DNA of 64,000 nt from Aliihoeflea sp023389195 (GTDB lineage: Bacteria > Pseudomonadota > Alphaproteobacteria > Rhizobiales > Rhizobiaceae), in assembly GCA_023389195.1 (NCBI GenBank), contig JAEWET010000008.1, forward strand, positions 34,363 through 98,362, read 5' to 3'. Made by a program: the position numbers and the translations under genes. The notes under the pieces were generated by a model, which was given only the letters and a program-made list of their open reading frames with translations, was not told the origin of the DNA and did not search any database. Positions 19,209 through 27,561 of this stretch are shown one piece after another. Positions within the stretch are counted from its first letter, which is position 1; every line of letters begins with the position of its first letter.

Positions 19209-19862
19209 ATGAAACGGTCCTTGTTCGCCCTGCCGCTCGCCGGCGCCATGATGACGGCCTCGCTCGTCTATGCTCAGACGCCGCCGCCTGCCGCCGCCCC
19301 GCAGGCCGACCAGGCCGAGCCCGCCGCGCCCGCCGGCGATACCTCCTCGGCCACCACGCAGGACGAGACGCAGCCCGAACGCGGCGACTGTATCGAACCT
19401 GCCGGCCAGTCGGCTACCAATGGCTCGACCGACGACATGCAGGCGTCACTCGAAACAGCAGAAGACGCTGATGAGCCTGCTGCCGAAGCGGATTCGCCCG
19501 CTACCGAAGCGGATGCACCCGCCGCCGATGATGAGCCGGAACCCGCAAATTCCGCTGGCGAAGAGGCCTCCGCCGAGCAGTCCGAATCCGAAACACAGCC
19601 GGTCGCGGGCCCTGACGCCGGCACCGCACCCGGCGGCTCGGGCTCCAGCGGCTGGACGGGCGGTCTCGGCGGCTCCGACATCGGCACCAGCCAGTCGGAA
19701 GAGCTCGATTCCTCACCCCAGCAGGAGCACCCTGAGGTCGCCTCCGGCCTCGACCCGATCAGCGGCGAGACCGCCGTCGAAGGACCGCAGGCCCCCGCCG
19801 AGCCCGACGAAGACGCCGCAGTGACCCCGACGGCGCCTGATGAAAACGCCGCCGACTGCTGA
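19209..19862 (+). CDS. Secreted Ala/Pro/Glu-rich low-complexity protein
   Basis: A 217-residue protein with a clear signal peptide (KRSLFALPLAGAMMTASLVYA, cleavage near residue 23) and a mature part dominated by Ala, Pro, Glu, Asp and Ser, probably disordered. A short Gly/Trp segment (SSGWTGGLGGSDIG) near residue 143 is the only compositionally distinct part, with EHPEVASGLDPISGE after it. TGGAGG lies before the ATG. It follows selD by 54 bases and could be co-transcribed. I do not recognise a function. Confidence 0.75.
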   Translation: MKRSLFALPLAGAMMTASLVYAQTPPPAAAPQADQAEPAAPAGDTSSATTQDETQPERGDCIEPAGQSATNGSTDDMQASLETAEDADEPAAEADSPATEADAPAADDEPEPANSAGEEASAEQSESETQPVAGPDAGTAPGGSGSSGWTGGLGGSDIGTSQSEELDSSPQQEHPEVASGLDPISGETAVEGPQAPAEPDEDAAVTPTAPDENAADC

Positions 19863-19979
19863 TATCGACGGCAGGCTGAGATACGGCAAAAGCTAATCGC
19901 CGGTCCGGCACTCGGCGCCAACCCGTGGAGGCTCCAGCAACGCGCCCTCAAGGTCCTGGGAGTATCTGCGACTGCGTCG

Positions 19980-20651
19980 TCAGATATACTTCAAACCCTT
20001 TTCCGCAAGTCGCTCGCGCATGTTATAGATATCGAGACCCAGCTCCCCGGCTGCGAGCCGGTGGCGCTTCTCCTCTTCGGCGGCCACGCGCGACTCGGCC
20101 TTTTTCGCGACCTCTTCGGCCTCGGCGCGGGCGACGACGCACACGCCGTCGTCATCGGCGATGATCACGTCGCCCGGATTGACCAGAGCACCCGCGCACA
20201 CGACCGGGACGTTGACCGAGCCCGGCGTCTCCTTGACCGTGCCCTGCGCAAAGATCGCCTTCGACCAGACCGGAAACTCCATCTGCGTCAGGTCCGCGAC
20301 GTCCCGCACGCCTGCGTCGATGATCAGGCCGCGGCAGCCACGCGCCATGGCCGATGTCGCCAGGAGATCGCCGAAATAACCGTCGTCGCATGGGCTGGTC
20401 GGCGCGAGCACCAGAATGTCGCCGTCGCGGAGCTGCTCGATCGCGACATGCAGCATCCAGTTGTCGCCAGGCGGGGCCGAGATCGTCACCGCGCTGGCAG
20501 CGCTGCGCGCGCCTCGATAGATGGGCCGCATATAGGAGGCAAACAGCCCTCTTCGTCCTTGCGCCTCGTGGACAGTGGCGACGCCGCAGGCGCCCAGCCG
20601 CGCGACGATCGCCGGATCGGCCCGCTCGATGTTTTGAACGACGACGCCCAT
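19980..20651 (-). CDS. 4-carboxy-4-hydroxy-2-oxoadipate aldolase-like (RraA family; LigK/GalC type)
   Basis: A 223-residue class II aldolase-like protein of the RraA fold. The metal/substrate motif DAGVRD lies near residue 117, and GDNWMLHVAIEQLRDGDILV near residue 65 contributes the other side of the site. LigK/GalC cleaves 4-carboxy-4-hydroxy-2-oxoadipate to pyruvate and oxaloacetate, the last step of protocatechuate 4,5-cleavage and gallate degradation. The assignment to that step rests on the preceding GalB-like and LigI-like genes, because RraA-fold proteins have several functions. The ATG at 20651 overlaps the upstream stop (TGATG). Confidence 0.82.
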   Translation of the reverse strand: MGVVVQNIERADPAIVARLGACGVATVHEAQGRRGLFASYMRPIYRGARSAASAVTISAPPGDNWMLHVAIEQLRDGDILVLAPTSPCDDGYFGDLLATSAMARGCRGLIIDAGVRDVADLTQMEFPVWSKAIFAQGTVKETPGSVNVPVVCAGALVNPGDVIIADDDGVCVVARAEAEEVAKKAESRVAAEEEKRHRLAAGELGLDIYNMRERLAEKGLKYI

Positions 20652-21382
20652 CACAGCTCATCCACGGTGCGCGGAAAGATCGACTGGAAGCCTTCCGCAT
20701 GGGTCGACTTGCGCCCACCGGACTGGCCGCCTGAATTGCGCATGAAGTGGTTGCCGCGGTTCTGGGCGACGTTTTCGTAATAGTGCCACAGGTGTTCCTG
20801 GCCCTCCATGCACTGGATCGCGGCCCATTTCTTCTCCCATACCTGCGAGATGTCGAGGAAGGTGTCGGGCTTCCATTCCATCTGCTCGCTCTGGTGCGGC
20901 TCGAACAGATAGACCTGCGGCGCGCCGAGGACTTTTTCGCCGGGCTTGTGGCCCCAGGCCTGCGCGATCGCGCGGCATTCCAGCGTCCACTGCGAAACGT
21001 ACATGTGGTCGGTATTGTATGGATCGAATTTGGAGTGCGTCAGCATGAACTCCGGCTGTACGGCGCGCATGACGTCGACGAGCCGATCCTTCGCTTCGCG
21101 CGTCATCTCGAGCGGGTAGTCGCCGAGGTCGAAGAACTGGATGTCGTGCACGCCAAGCGCGCTGGCTGCCTTTTCCGCCTCGCGCCGCCGCTCTGTCTTG
21201 ACGGTGTCCAGCGTCATGCCGTCCTTCTTCCACAGCTTGGCGCTTTCGCCGCGCTCTCCATAGGAAAGGCACACCACCGTGACGTCGTAGCCCTTGTCGG
21301 CGTGCAGCGCGATCGCCCCGCCGCACCGCCAGACGAAGTCGGCCGAGTGGGCGCTGATGACGAGTGCTGTCTTGTTGCTCAT
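20651..21382 (-). CDS. galB: 4-oxalomesaconate hydratase-like, PIG-L family (GalB type)
   Basis: A 243-residue zinc protein of the PIG-L/LmbE fold. The N-terminal motif is AHSADFVWRCGG rather than the AHPDD of sugar deacetylases; I recall this variant from GalB of Pseudomonas putida, which hydrates 4-oxalomesaconate. GERGES near residue 43 and THSKFDPYNTDH near residue 114 (further metal or substrate ligands) agree. It sits 13 bases after the LigI-like gene and overlaps the aldolase gene, so three consecutive pathway steps are coupled. Confidence 0.82.
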   Translation of the reverse strand: MSNKTALVISAHSADFVWRCGGAIALHADKGYDVTVVCLSYGERGESAKLWKKDGMTLDTVKTERRREAEKAASALGVHDIQFFDLGDYPLEMTREAKDRLVDVMRAVQPEFMLTHSKFDPYNTDHMYVSQWTLECRAIAQAWGHKPGEKVLGAPQVYLFEPHQSEQMEWKPDTFLDISQVWEKKWAAIQCMEGQEHLWHYYENVAQNRGNHFMRNSGGQSGGRKSTHAEGFQSIFPRTVDEL

Positions 21383-21395
21383 GAGGCGGTCTCCT

Positions 21396-22271
21396 TCAAA
21401 GAGTCTCGGGCCAGTAGAGGCGCGTCGGGTTGTCGACGAGAAGTTTCTGCATCAGCTCGGGTCGCGGCGCGATGATCTTCAGGAGATCGACCAGCGCCCC
21501 GTCATCCGGCATGTGCTTCTTGATGTTTGGATGCGGCCAGTCCGTGCCCCACAGAACCCTGTCGGGAAACTTCTCGACCAGGATGGCACCGAAGATCGCC
21601 GCATCCTCGAAGGGCGGACCGGCGCGGGAAATGCGCTCCGAGCCGCAGACCTTCACCCAGAAGCGCTCGTCCTGCATCAGGTCGAGAAGCAGTTGGAACG
21701 CGGGCTGCTCGGGGCCGGCCGAGGCATCGATGCGGCCCATATGGTCGATCACCATCGGCAATTGCAGCTCGCGCAGGAAGGGCGCAAGGCCCTCGAGCCG
21801 ATGCGCATCGAAATGCACGACGGCATGCCAGCCGAGCGGGATGATCTTGGCCGTGATCTCGCGGATCGCATCGAGATCGGCCGGTTTGCCAAGATGCGTG
21901 ACGAAGTTGAAGCGAACGCCGCGCACGCCACCTTCGTGCAACCGCTCCAGTTCGCTCTGGTCGATGTCGCGCTCCACCATCGCGATCCCGCGATAGCGCC
22001 CTTCCCCTGCGGCGATCGCGTCCAGCATGGCCGCATTGTCGGTGCCGTGGCAGCTCGCCTGCACCAGTACCGAGCGCTCGAGCCCGAGATGGCGGTGCAG
22101 CGCGAACAGCTTCTCCTTCGGCGCGTCGATCGGCGTATAGGTGCGCTGCGGGGCAAAGGGAAAGCGCGCGGCCGGCCCGAAGACGTGGCAATGCGCGTCG
22201 CAGGCGCCCTGCGGCAGAGCGATGTCCGGCTTCTTCGGCTTGGGGTGGAAGGGCAGCGGCTCAGGCGTCAT
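21396..22271 (-). CDS. 2-pyrone-4,6-dicarboxylate lactonase-like amidohydrolase (LigI type)
   Basis: A 291-residue amidohydrolase-superfamily protein. Metal-site motif DAHCHVFGP (His27, His29), VIDHMG mid-protein and GTDWPHPN near residue 243 (catalytic Asp) are the LigI/COG3618 pattern. LigI hydrolyses 2-pyrone-4,6-dicarboxylate to 4-oxalomesaconate. An earlier ATG at 22301 has no Shine-Dalgarno site; the ATG at 22271 follows CAGGAACG and gives MTPEPLPFHPKPKKPD, close to the family start. Head of the three catabolic genes downstream of the TRAP permease. Confidence 0.85.
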   Translation of the reverse strand: MTPEPLPFHPKPKKPDIALPQGACDAHCHVFGPAARFPFAPQRTYTPIDAPKEKLFALHRHLGLERSVLVQASCHGTDNAAMLDAIAAGEGRYRGIAMVERDIDQSELERLHEGGVRGVRFNFVTHLGKPADLDAIREITAKIIPLGWHAVVHFDAHRLEGLAPFLRELQLPMVIDHMGRIDASAGPEQPAFQLLLDLMQDERFWVKVCGSERISRAGPPFEDAAIFGAILVEKFPDRVLWGTDWPHPNIKKHMPDDGALVDLLKIIAPRPELMQKLLVDNPTRLYWPETL

Positions 22272-22307
22272 CGATCGTTCCTGCATGTTGTCGTTCATCA
22301 TGTGTGG

Positions 22308-24245
22308 TCAAGGACGGGCGGCGGCGGGGTCGGGCCTGTACGTGCTGCTCATCAGGCGCATGGCCATCACGACGAGGATGACGAGGCCGCCCGCCCGCGC
22401 CAGAAGCGTCGTCAAATCATGAGCGTCGACTGGCAAAGGCCACAGAACGAGCAGCGATCCGGCGGCCACGACGGCGCGGTCGAGCCAGCCCATCGGGCGC
22501 ACTAGCCAGCCTGCGAACGCCACCGACAGCCCGGTCAGCCCGATCGTGGCGAGCGGGATTGCGAGCCAGATGTTGAAGACGTCGTCGCGCAGGAGCAGGC
22601 CGGGCATCGTCACGAACAGGAACGGCACGAGGAGCTTCACGAAGCCGAGCCGGATCGATTCCACCGCCGTCGCATTGGCATCGGCGCCTGAGATGCTGGC
22701 GGCTGCATAGGCAGCCAGCGCCACGGGCGGCGTGATGGCCGAGACGAGGCCGTAATAGAAGATGAACATGTGCGCGACGATCGGATCGATGCCGAGCCGG
22801 ACGAGTGCGGGGGCGATCAGCACCGCAAGGAGAAGGTATGCCGCCGATGTCGGCAATCCGAGGCCCAGAATGAAGGCGGCGAATGCTGTGAGGATCAGGA
22901 CCAGCCAGATGTTGGAACCACCGACCTCGATGATCAGGCTCGAGACCATCAGGCCCATGCCGGTCAGGTTGAGGACGCCGATGACGATGCCCGCTGCCGC
23001 CACGGCCGCAACGATCGGCAGGATCGACACGAGCGTGGCGCGGCAGATGTCGATCAGCGACATCAGCCCCAGCCGCGTGTTCGCGGCAAACGGGCTTATC
23101 GCAAGAGCGATCAGAAGGCAGTAGACGGCCGCGCGCGTGGGCGTCGTGCCGGTCATCAGGAGCGCGATGAGGCCGACCAGCGGCAGAAGCAGATAGCCGC
23201 GCGTCTTCAGCGTCTCACCCAGGAACCGAAGGCCGCCCGACATGTCGCGCTCGAGGTTCAGCCGACCCGCTTCAAGGCGCACAGCGACCATCAGCGCAAG
23301 AACGTAAAGAAGGCCCGGCACCAGCGCGGCAAGGGCGATCTGGCTATAGGGCACGCCGATGATCTCGGCCATGAGGAAGGCGGCGGCGCCCATGATGGGG
23401 GGAAGGATCTGGCCCGCGGACGAGGCGGCTGCCTCAATGGCGCCGGCGGTGACGGGCGTGAAGCCCGTGCGGCGCATCAGGGGAATGGTGAAGGTGCCGG
23501 AGGTGACGACGTTGGCGACCGCGCTTCCGTTGATCGTGCCCAGCATGGCGCTCGCCAGCGTCGCCGACAGCCCGGCGCCGCCCTGCACCCGGCCCGTCAT
23601 GCCGCGCGCGATGTCGACGAAGACCTGGCCGGTGCCCATGCGCATCAGCACGTTGCCGAGCAGCGCGAACAACAGGATGTACTCGACCGCTACCCCCATC
23701 GGGACGCCGTAGAAGCCTTCGGTCGACAGGAAGAGCGTCGATGCCAGACGCGAGATGTCATAGCCGCCATGGCCGTATTTGCCGGGGATCAGGTAGCCCC
23801 AATAGGCATAGGCAAGCGCCACGGCGGACAGGATGACCAGCGACCAGCCGATCGTGAGGCGCACAAGGAGCATCACGACGACGAGCGTGGTGACGAACAT
23901 GATCTCGTCCATGCGCGTGGCGATCGCGCCGCGCATGATGATGTCGAGATAGGACTGATAGAGATACGGCCCTGGAACGAGGGCGATGAGGGCGAGTGCG
24001 TAGAGCAGCGTGCGGACGACGGGCGGGCGCATGCGCAACGCGGCTGCCATCAGGCCTGCGGCAGCCACGACCGAAAGGAAGAGCGAGCGCAAGAGCAGCG
24101 CGGTGATGTTGCCGAAGAACGCGCCATGAATGACGAGCGCGGTGGCGGTGATCGCCAGGATGGCGAAGATCACCGAAACGGTCCTGACTTCCATTTCACC
24201 GGCACCTTCGGCCGGTTGCCGGAGTTCATCCATTGCTCGAACCAT
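22308..24245 (-). CDS. TRAP transporter fused permease (4TM-12TM)
   Basis: A 645-residue membrane protein fusing the small (DctQ-like, about four helices, residues 20-180) and large (DctM-like, about 12 helices) TRAP subunits, the form that accompanies TAXI binding proteins. Typical large-subunit text includes ATLASAMLGTINGSAVANV and AAASSAGQILPPIMGAAAF. The ATG at 24245 follows GAGGACGAG; the frame upstream of it overlaps the binding-protein gene and is shadow. It would import an organic anion using a sodium or proton gradient. Confidence 0.9.
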   Translation of the reverse strand: MVRAMDELRQPAEGAGEMEVRTVSVIFAILAITATALVIHGAFFGNITALLLRSLFLSVVAAAGLMAAALRMRPPVVRTLLYALALIALVPGPYLYQSYLDIIMRGAIATRMDEIMFVTTLVVVMLLVRLTIGWSLVILSAVALAYAYWGYLIPGKYGHGGYDISRLASTLFLSTEGFYGVPMGVAVEYILLFALLGNVLMRMGTGQVFVDIARGMTGRVQGGAGLSATLASAMLGTINGSAVANVVTSGTFTIPLMRRTGFTPVTAGAIEAAASSAGQILPPIMGAAAFLMAEIIGVPYSQIALAALVPGLLYVLALMVAVRLEAGRLNLERDMSGGLRFLGETLKTRGYLLLPLVGLIALLMTGTTPTRAAVYCLLIALAISPFAANTRLGLMSLIDICRATLVSILPIVAAVAAAGIVIGVLNLTGMGLMVSSLIIEVGGSNIWLVLILTAFAAFILGLGLPTSAAYLLLAVLIAPALVRLGIDPIVAHMFIFYYGLVSAITPPVALAAYAAASISGADANATAVESIRLGFVKLLVPFLFVTMPGLLLRDDVFNIWLAIPLATIGLTGLSVAFAGWLVRPMGWLDRAVVAAGSLLVLWPLPVDAHDLTTLLARAGGLVILVVMAMRLMSSTYRPDPAAARP

Positions 24246-24321
24246 CTCGTCCTCGCTGGTGCTTACGTGTTTTGACAGGTCGGGAAAGGAGCGCGCCCGA
24301 ACTTGCGGGCGCGCTTGCCGG

Positions 24322-25251
24322 TTACTGGCCGGCTTCGTCGAAATAGCGTCGGGCGCCCGGATGCAGGTCGATCGGTGCGTCGGTCGCGGTCTCGAGCGCG
24401 ATCGCCGCGGCCTGCGGATGCACCTGGCCCAGCTCGTCCAGATTGTCGAAGATCGCCTTGGTGATCTGGTAGACCGTCTCTTCATTCGCCGACGTGCTGG
24501 TGAAGATCGTGGCCGGATCGTTGATCGCGAGCACGGTCTCGTCCTGGCCGGAATAGGTGCCAGCTTCGATCTCGTAGAACTGGTAGAACGGATACTGCTC
24601 AAGCAGCGGCGCGACCGTTTCCTGGTCCACCGAAATCAGCCGCATGTCGCGCTGCGCGCCAAGATCGATCAGCGCCGCCGTCGGCGCTCCGGCCAGGACT
24701 ACCGTCGCCTCGATCGTGCCGTTAATGAGCGCGGTCGCGCCCTCGGTATAGGACAGGAACTGCGCGTTGCCGGGCTCGAAAACCCCATAGGCCTCCATCA
24801 GACGCTGGACGAGGACGGCCGAGTTCGATCCGGGAGGCCCGAGGTTGATGCGCTTTCCGGCAAGGTCGGACATGGTCTGGATGCCCGTGCTCTCGATCGT
24901 CGCGATCTGGAGGACGGCGGGGTAGAGATACGCCATCGCGGCAACATCGAGCGCTTCTTCGAACGGGCCTTCGGCAACCGTCGCCTCGTAAAGCGTCGAG
25001 GAGGAGGAGAAGCCGAACGTCATCTGGCCGGCCGCCACGCGACGGATGTTCTCGACCGATGCGCCCGTGACCTCGGCGCGGGCGGTGGTGTCCGGCATGT
25101 TCTGATTGAGAAGCTCGGCCATGCCGGCGCCGATGACGTAGAACAGGCCGCCCGTTCCGCCGGTGCCGATGGAAACGCGTTCCGCCGCAACCGACGGCGC
25201 GACGAGGCTGAGTGCCAGCCCCATGGCGGCAATTGTCTTCAAGAGTTTCAT
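24322..25251 (-). CDS. TAXI-family TRAP transporter solute-binding protein
   Basis: A 309-residue periplasmic protein: signal peptide to about residue 23 (LALSLVAPSVAA), then the TAXI hallmark IGTGGTGGLFYVIGAGMAEL. GGGAGG lies before the ATG. It pairs with the fused permease 76 bases downstream. Given the three catabolic enzymes in the operon, the ligand may be 2-pyrone-4,6-dicarboxylate or a related tricarboxylate, but nothing in the sequence fixes this. Confidence 0.92.
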   Translation of the reverse strand: MKLLKTIAAMGLALSLVAPSVAAERVSIGTGGTGGLFYVIGAGMAELLNQNMPDTTARAEVTGASVENIRRVAAGQMTFGFSSSSTLYEATVAEGPFEEALDVAAMAYLYPAVLQIATIESTGIQTMSDLAGKRINLGPPGSNSAVLVQRLMEAYGVFEPGNAQFLSYTEGATALINGTIEATVVLAGAPTAALIDLGAQRDMRLISVDQETVAPLLEQYPFYQFYEIEAGTYSGQDETVLAINDPATIFTSTSANEETVYQITKAIFDNLDELGQVHPQAAAIALETATDAPIDLHPGARRYFDEAGQ

Positions 25252-25293
25252 TGTAGTCCTCCCTGTGTTGAACCGATTGGGTGAAGTGTGCCG

Positions 25294-25950
25294 TCAGACT
25301 GCGTCGGTGCGCGCATTCTGCGCTGGCGCCAGAGCGAGGAAGGAGGCATGCGCCGCCTCCACGATTTCATCGATCGCGCGCTGGTGGTCGTGACCATCGA
25401 CCCGCCCATCCGACAGACGGCTGATCCGTTCCGGGTTGATGAGCGCGTAGTAGAGCGAACCCAGCAGGAACTGGCTGCGCCAGATCAGCCCTTCGAGAGG
25501 CGCGCCCGGCACGCATTCGCCGATCGCCTCGATGAAGGCACGGCTCGTGGTGTCGAACGCCTGGGCGATGATCGAGCGGGCATCCTCGTTGCCCTCCGCC
25601 GACAGGATCGCCCGCATCCGGGTGAACTCGGCACCGCCGCCATCCGAGCCGGTCGACGATGAGAAGGCCGGCACCACATAGGCGCGCAGGATCGCGTGCA
25701 GCCGGTCGCTGCGATCATGAATACGCCGCGCCTCGCCCAGCAACTCCAACCGTCGCGCGTTCATCGGCGCGGTGCGGCTCTCGTAGATCTCCCGCAGGAG
25801 ATTGGCCTTGGTGCCGAAATGATAGGTGAGACTTCCCACATTGGCATTCGCCGCCTTGGCGATCTCGCGCATGGAGACGGCGCTGTAGCCATTGCGAGAA
25901 AACAGTCGTGCTGCGCAATCGATCAGGTTCTGACGCACATCGCCTGCCAT
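25294..25950 (-). CDS. TetR-family transcriptional regulator
   Basis: A 218-residue regulator. The N-terminal helix-turn-helix (residues 8-55) reads LIDCAARLFSRNGYSAVSM, REIAKAANANVGSLTYHFG, a classical TetR pattern; the C-terminal domain resembles the TetR_C group with FLLGSLYYAL. The ATG at 25950 follows GGGAGGAAGAG; an ATG at 26004 also exists in frame but overlaps the proposed promoter. It is first in the TRAP/PDC-type operon (43 bases before the TAXI gene) and probably represses it through the palindrome just upstream. Confidence 0.88.
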   Translation of the reverse strand: MAGDVRQNLIDCAARLFSRNGYSAVSMREIAKAANANVGSLTYHFGTKANLLREIYESRTAPMNARRLELLGEARRIHDRSDRLHAILRAYVVPAFSSSTGSDGGGAEFTRMRAILSAEGNEDARSIIAQAFDTTSRAFIEAIGECVPGAPLEGLIWRSQFLLGSLYYALINPERISRLSDGRVDGHDHQRAIDEIVEAAHASFLALAPAQNARTDAV

Positions 25951-26302
25951 CTCTTCCTCCCATTGACCAACGTCCTTGTACGTTTGTACAAATAATTTTG
26001 GCATGTCAACGGAGTTGACGCCATGCGGGCTTCTGGCGAGGCGGAAACGCCGCGCCAAAAAATCTGAACAATGTACGCAGTCTGGGCCATTCATCGCTGA
26101 AGCTTTGGCCGTCAGCTCTGGTCTGCAGTCGCTTCAGCTCAGACCTGCCAGATGCAACTAGCAGTATGAAAGGCGCGCGACTGAAAGATGTCCTGGAAGA
26201 ATTTACAGTCTCTGCGGAAATAGCGCCGCGTGCGTCAACAGGCTCCTGGACCGCGTTCGCAATCACGCGGGCCCAGGGCTCGCCAATTACTGAATGGAGT
26301 GG
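25951..26302. other. Intergenic stretch, regulatory only
   Basis: This 352-base gap lies between the tetR start and the end of the DUF1537 gene. It holds the tetR promoter and operator on its left side. Short open frames exist on both strands, but none has a Shine-Dalgarno site, length or composition that would support a gene. A weak GGTCTG...CAGACC inverted repeat (26120-26145) is present; no clear terminator was found. Confidence 0.5.
25976..25991. promoter_or_regulatory. TTGTAC-N4-GTACAA palindrome, likely TetR operator
   Basis: A perfect 6+6 inverted repeat with a 4-base centre, 25 bases before the tetR start. On the minus strand a TTGACA (26009-26004) lies just upstream, so the palindrome would cover the -10 region of the tetR-TRAP operon promoter. 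Autoregulation by the adjacent TetR protein is the simplest reading. Confidence 0.65.
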
Positions 26303-27559
26303 CTAAATCATCGCTGCGAACGTGTCGAAGATACTCCGCCCACCTACCTGTCCGCCCTTCAACAAAAGCCTCAAGCCATCGCGTGACGGGTCTGCCGAAT
26401 GCGTTCGGCACACACAGACCCCAGCGTCTAATCGGCCTTCGAATATGAGGCTTTCCAGTCCCAGCCGGCGCGATATGACGCTCGACGTATCTCCACCCGC
26501 GATTGCGAGCGAACGCAACGGATACCCGTCGATGATTTTCTCGGTGAGCGCGGCCAAGCTTTCCGATAGTTCCGAAGGCAAGCATCCGTAATCGGCGTCC
26601 GGCAGCAGGTGAACGAGTACGTTTTCGCCCCCATGTAGTCGGGACAGGATGCCTTCCGCCAGTGCTGCTGACGCAACCCTTGCCGCTTCGGGCGCAACTG
26701 CCACACGCGAAAATCGGGTGGCTTCTTGAACCTGCGCTGCGCTCGTCGACGAGCGGCTGCCCACGATGGCGAGGACTGGCCCCGTACCGGCGTAGTCGGT
26801 CACCGATGGTGCAAAGCCATATTGCCGCTCGAAGACAGCCTCTGCGACACTGCTCGCGCCTATGACCAGCAAGCGATGTTCACCGGCAAGCGCCCGCAAT
26901 GCCGCTCCGATCATCCCGAGATCATGCTGGCAAGTAACGTCGAGCAACACACGTTGCTGCTCACTCGCAGCCCGTTGAAGCCATTCCTGCAAGGCTTGAG
27001 CGCCTTTGGCAGCTTCCGTCCAGGGATGCAAGGCGATGCCACCAAGCCCTTGCGCCGCCAGATGAAGCCGCAAATCCGCCTCGCCCATCGGCGTGGTCGG
27101 ATGACGGCTCATGATCGGATGGCGGTCGATGCGGTGTACGGCGCCGTCCGGCCCGCGCGCGAAAAGATTGCCGAACTGGCAGTAGCGCCCAAGGCTCGGT
27201 TGCCCGCCGACGATCAGCGTCAGCGCAGGCTTGAGAACCTCTTCCAAGGCCGTCACGGCTGCGCCGATGCTGCCCACCGATGCCGATGAATCGAAGGTCG
27301 AACAGACCTTGTAGTGAACGATACGCGCATCCAACGCCTTGAGTCGCCTACCCATCGCGCGAACGCGCCCTGCGATCTCGTCGGCATCGAGCGCGCGCAG
27401 GTCGGTCGCGATGCCGATCGCGTCGAGCCCTGCGCAAGCGGGTTCGTCAGGGACCGGAACGTCGATAAACAGCCTTGCGCGATGTCCCCGCTCGGCAATC
27501 GTCGCCAGCGTGTCGGACGCACCGGTGAAATCGTCGCCGATGAAGACATAGCCGGCCAT
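26303..27559 (-). CDS. Four-carbon acid sugar kinase family protein (DUF1537)
   Basis: A 418-residue ATP-dependent kinase of the DUF1537/OtnK family, which phosphorylates acid sugars such as erythronate, threonate or 3-oxo-isoapionate. The signature GDDFTGASDT is at residues 8-17; VVGGQPSLGRYCQFGNLF and, toward the C-terminus, IAGGDTSSVISRRLG (nucleotide-binding side) are family-like. The ATG at 27559 lies two bases after the RuBisCO-like gene's stop, so the kinase product is probably the substrate of its neighbour. The longer upstream frame is shadow. Confidence 0.9.
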   Translation of the reverse strand: MAGYVFIGDDFTGASDTLATIAERGHRARLFIDVPVPDEPACAGLDAIGIATDLRALDADEIAGRVRAMGRRLKALDARIVHYKVCSTFDSSASVGSIGAAVTALEEVLKPALTLIVGGQPSLGRYCQFGNLFARGPDGAVHRIDRHPIMSRHPTTPMGEADLRLHLAAQGLGGIALHPWTEAAKGAQALQEWLQRAASEQQRVLLDVTCQHDLGMIGAALRALAGEHRLLVIGASSVAEAVFERQYGFAPSVTDYAGTGPVLAIVGSRSSTSAAQVQEATRFSRVAVAPEAARVASAALAEGILSRLHGGENVLVHLLPDADYGCLPSELSESLAALTEKIIDGYPLRSLAIAGGDTSSVISRRLGLESLIFEGRLDAGVCVCRTHSADPSRDGLRLLLKGGQVGGRSIFDTFAAMI

Positions 27560-27561
27560 TT

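Noticed and set aside
26006..26266. Short minus-strand frame upstream of tetR
   Set aside because: No ribosome site or domain; it covers the likely tetR promoter.
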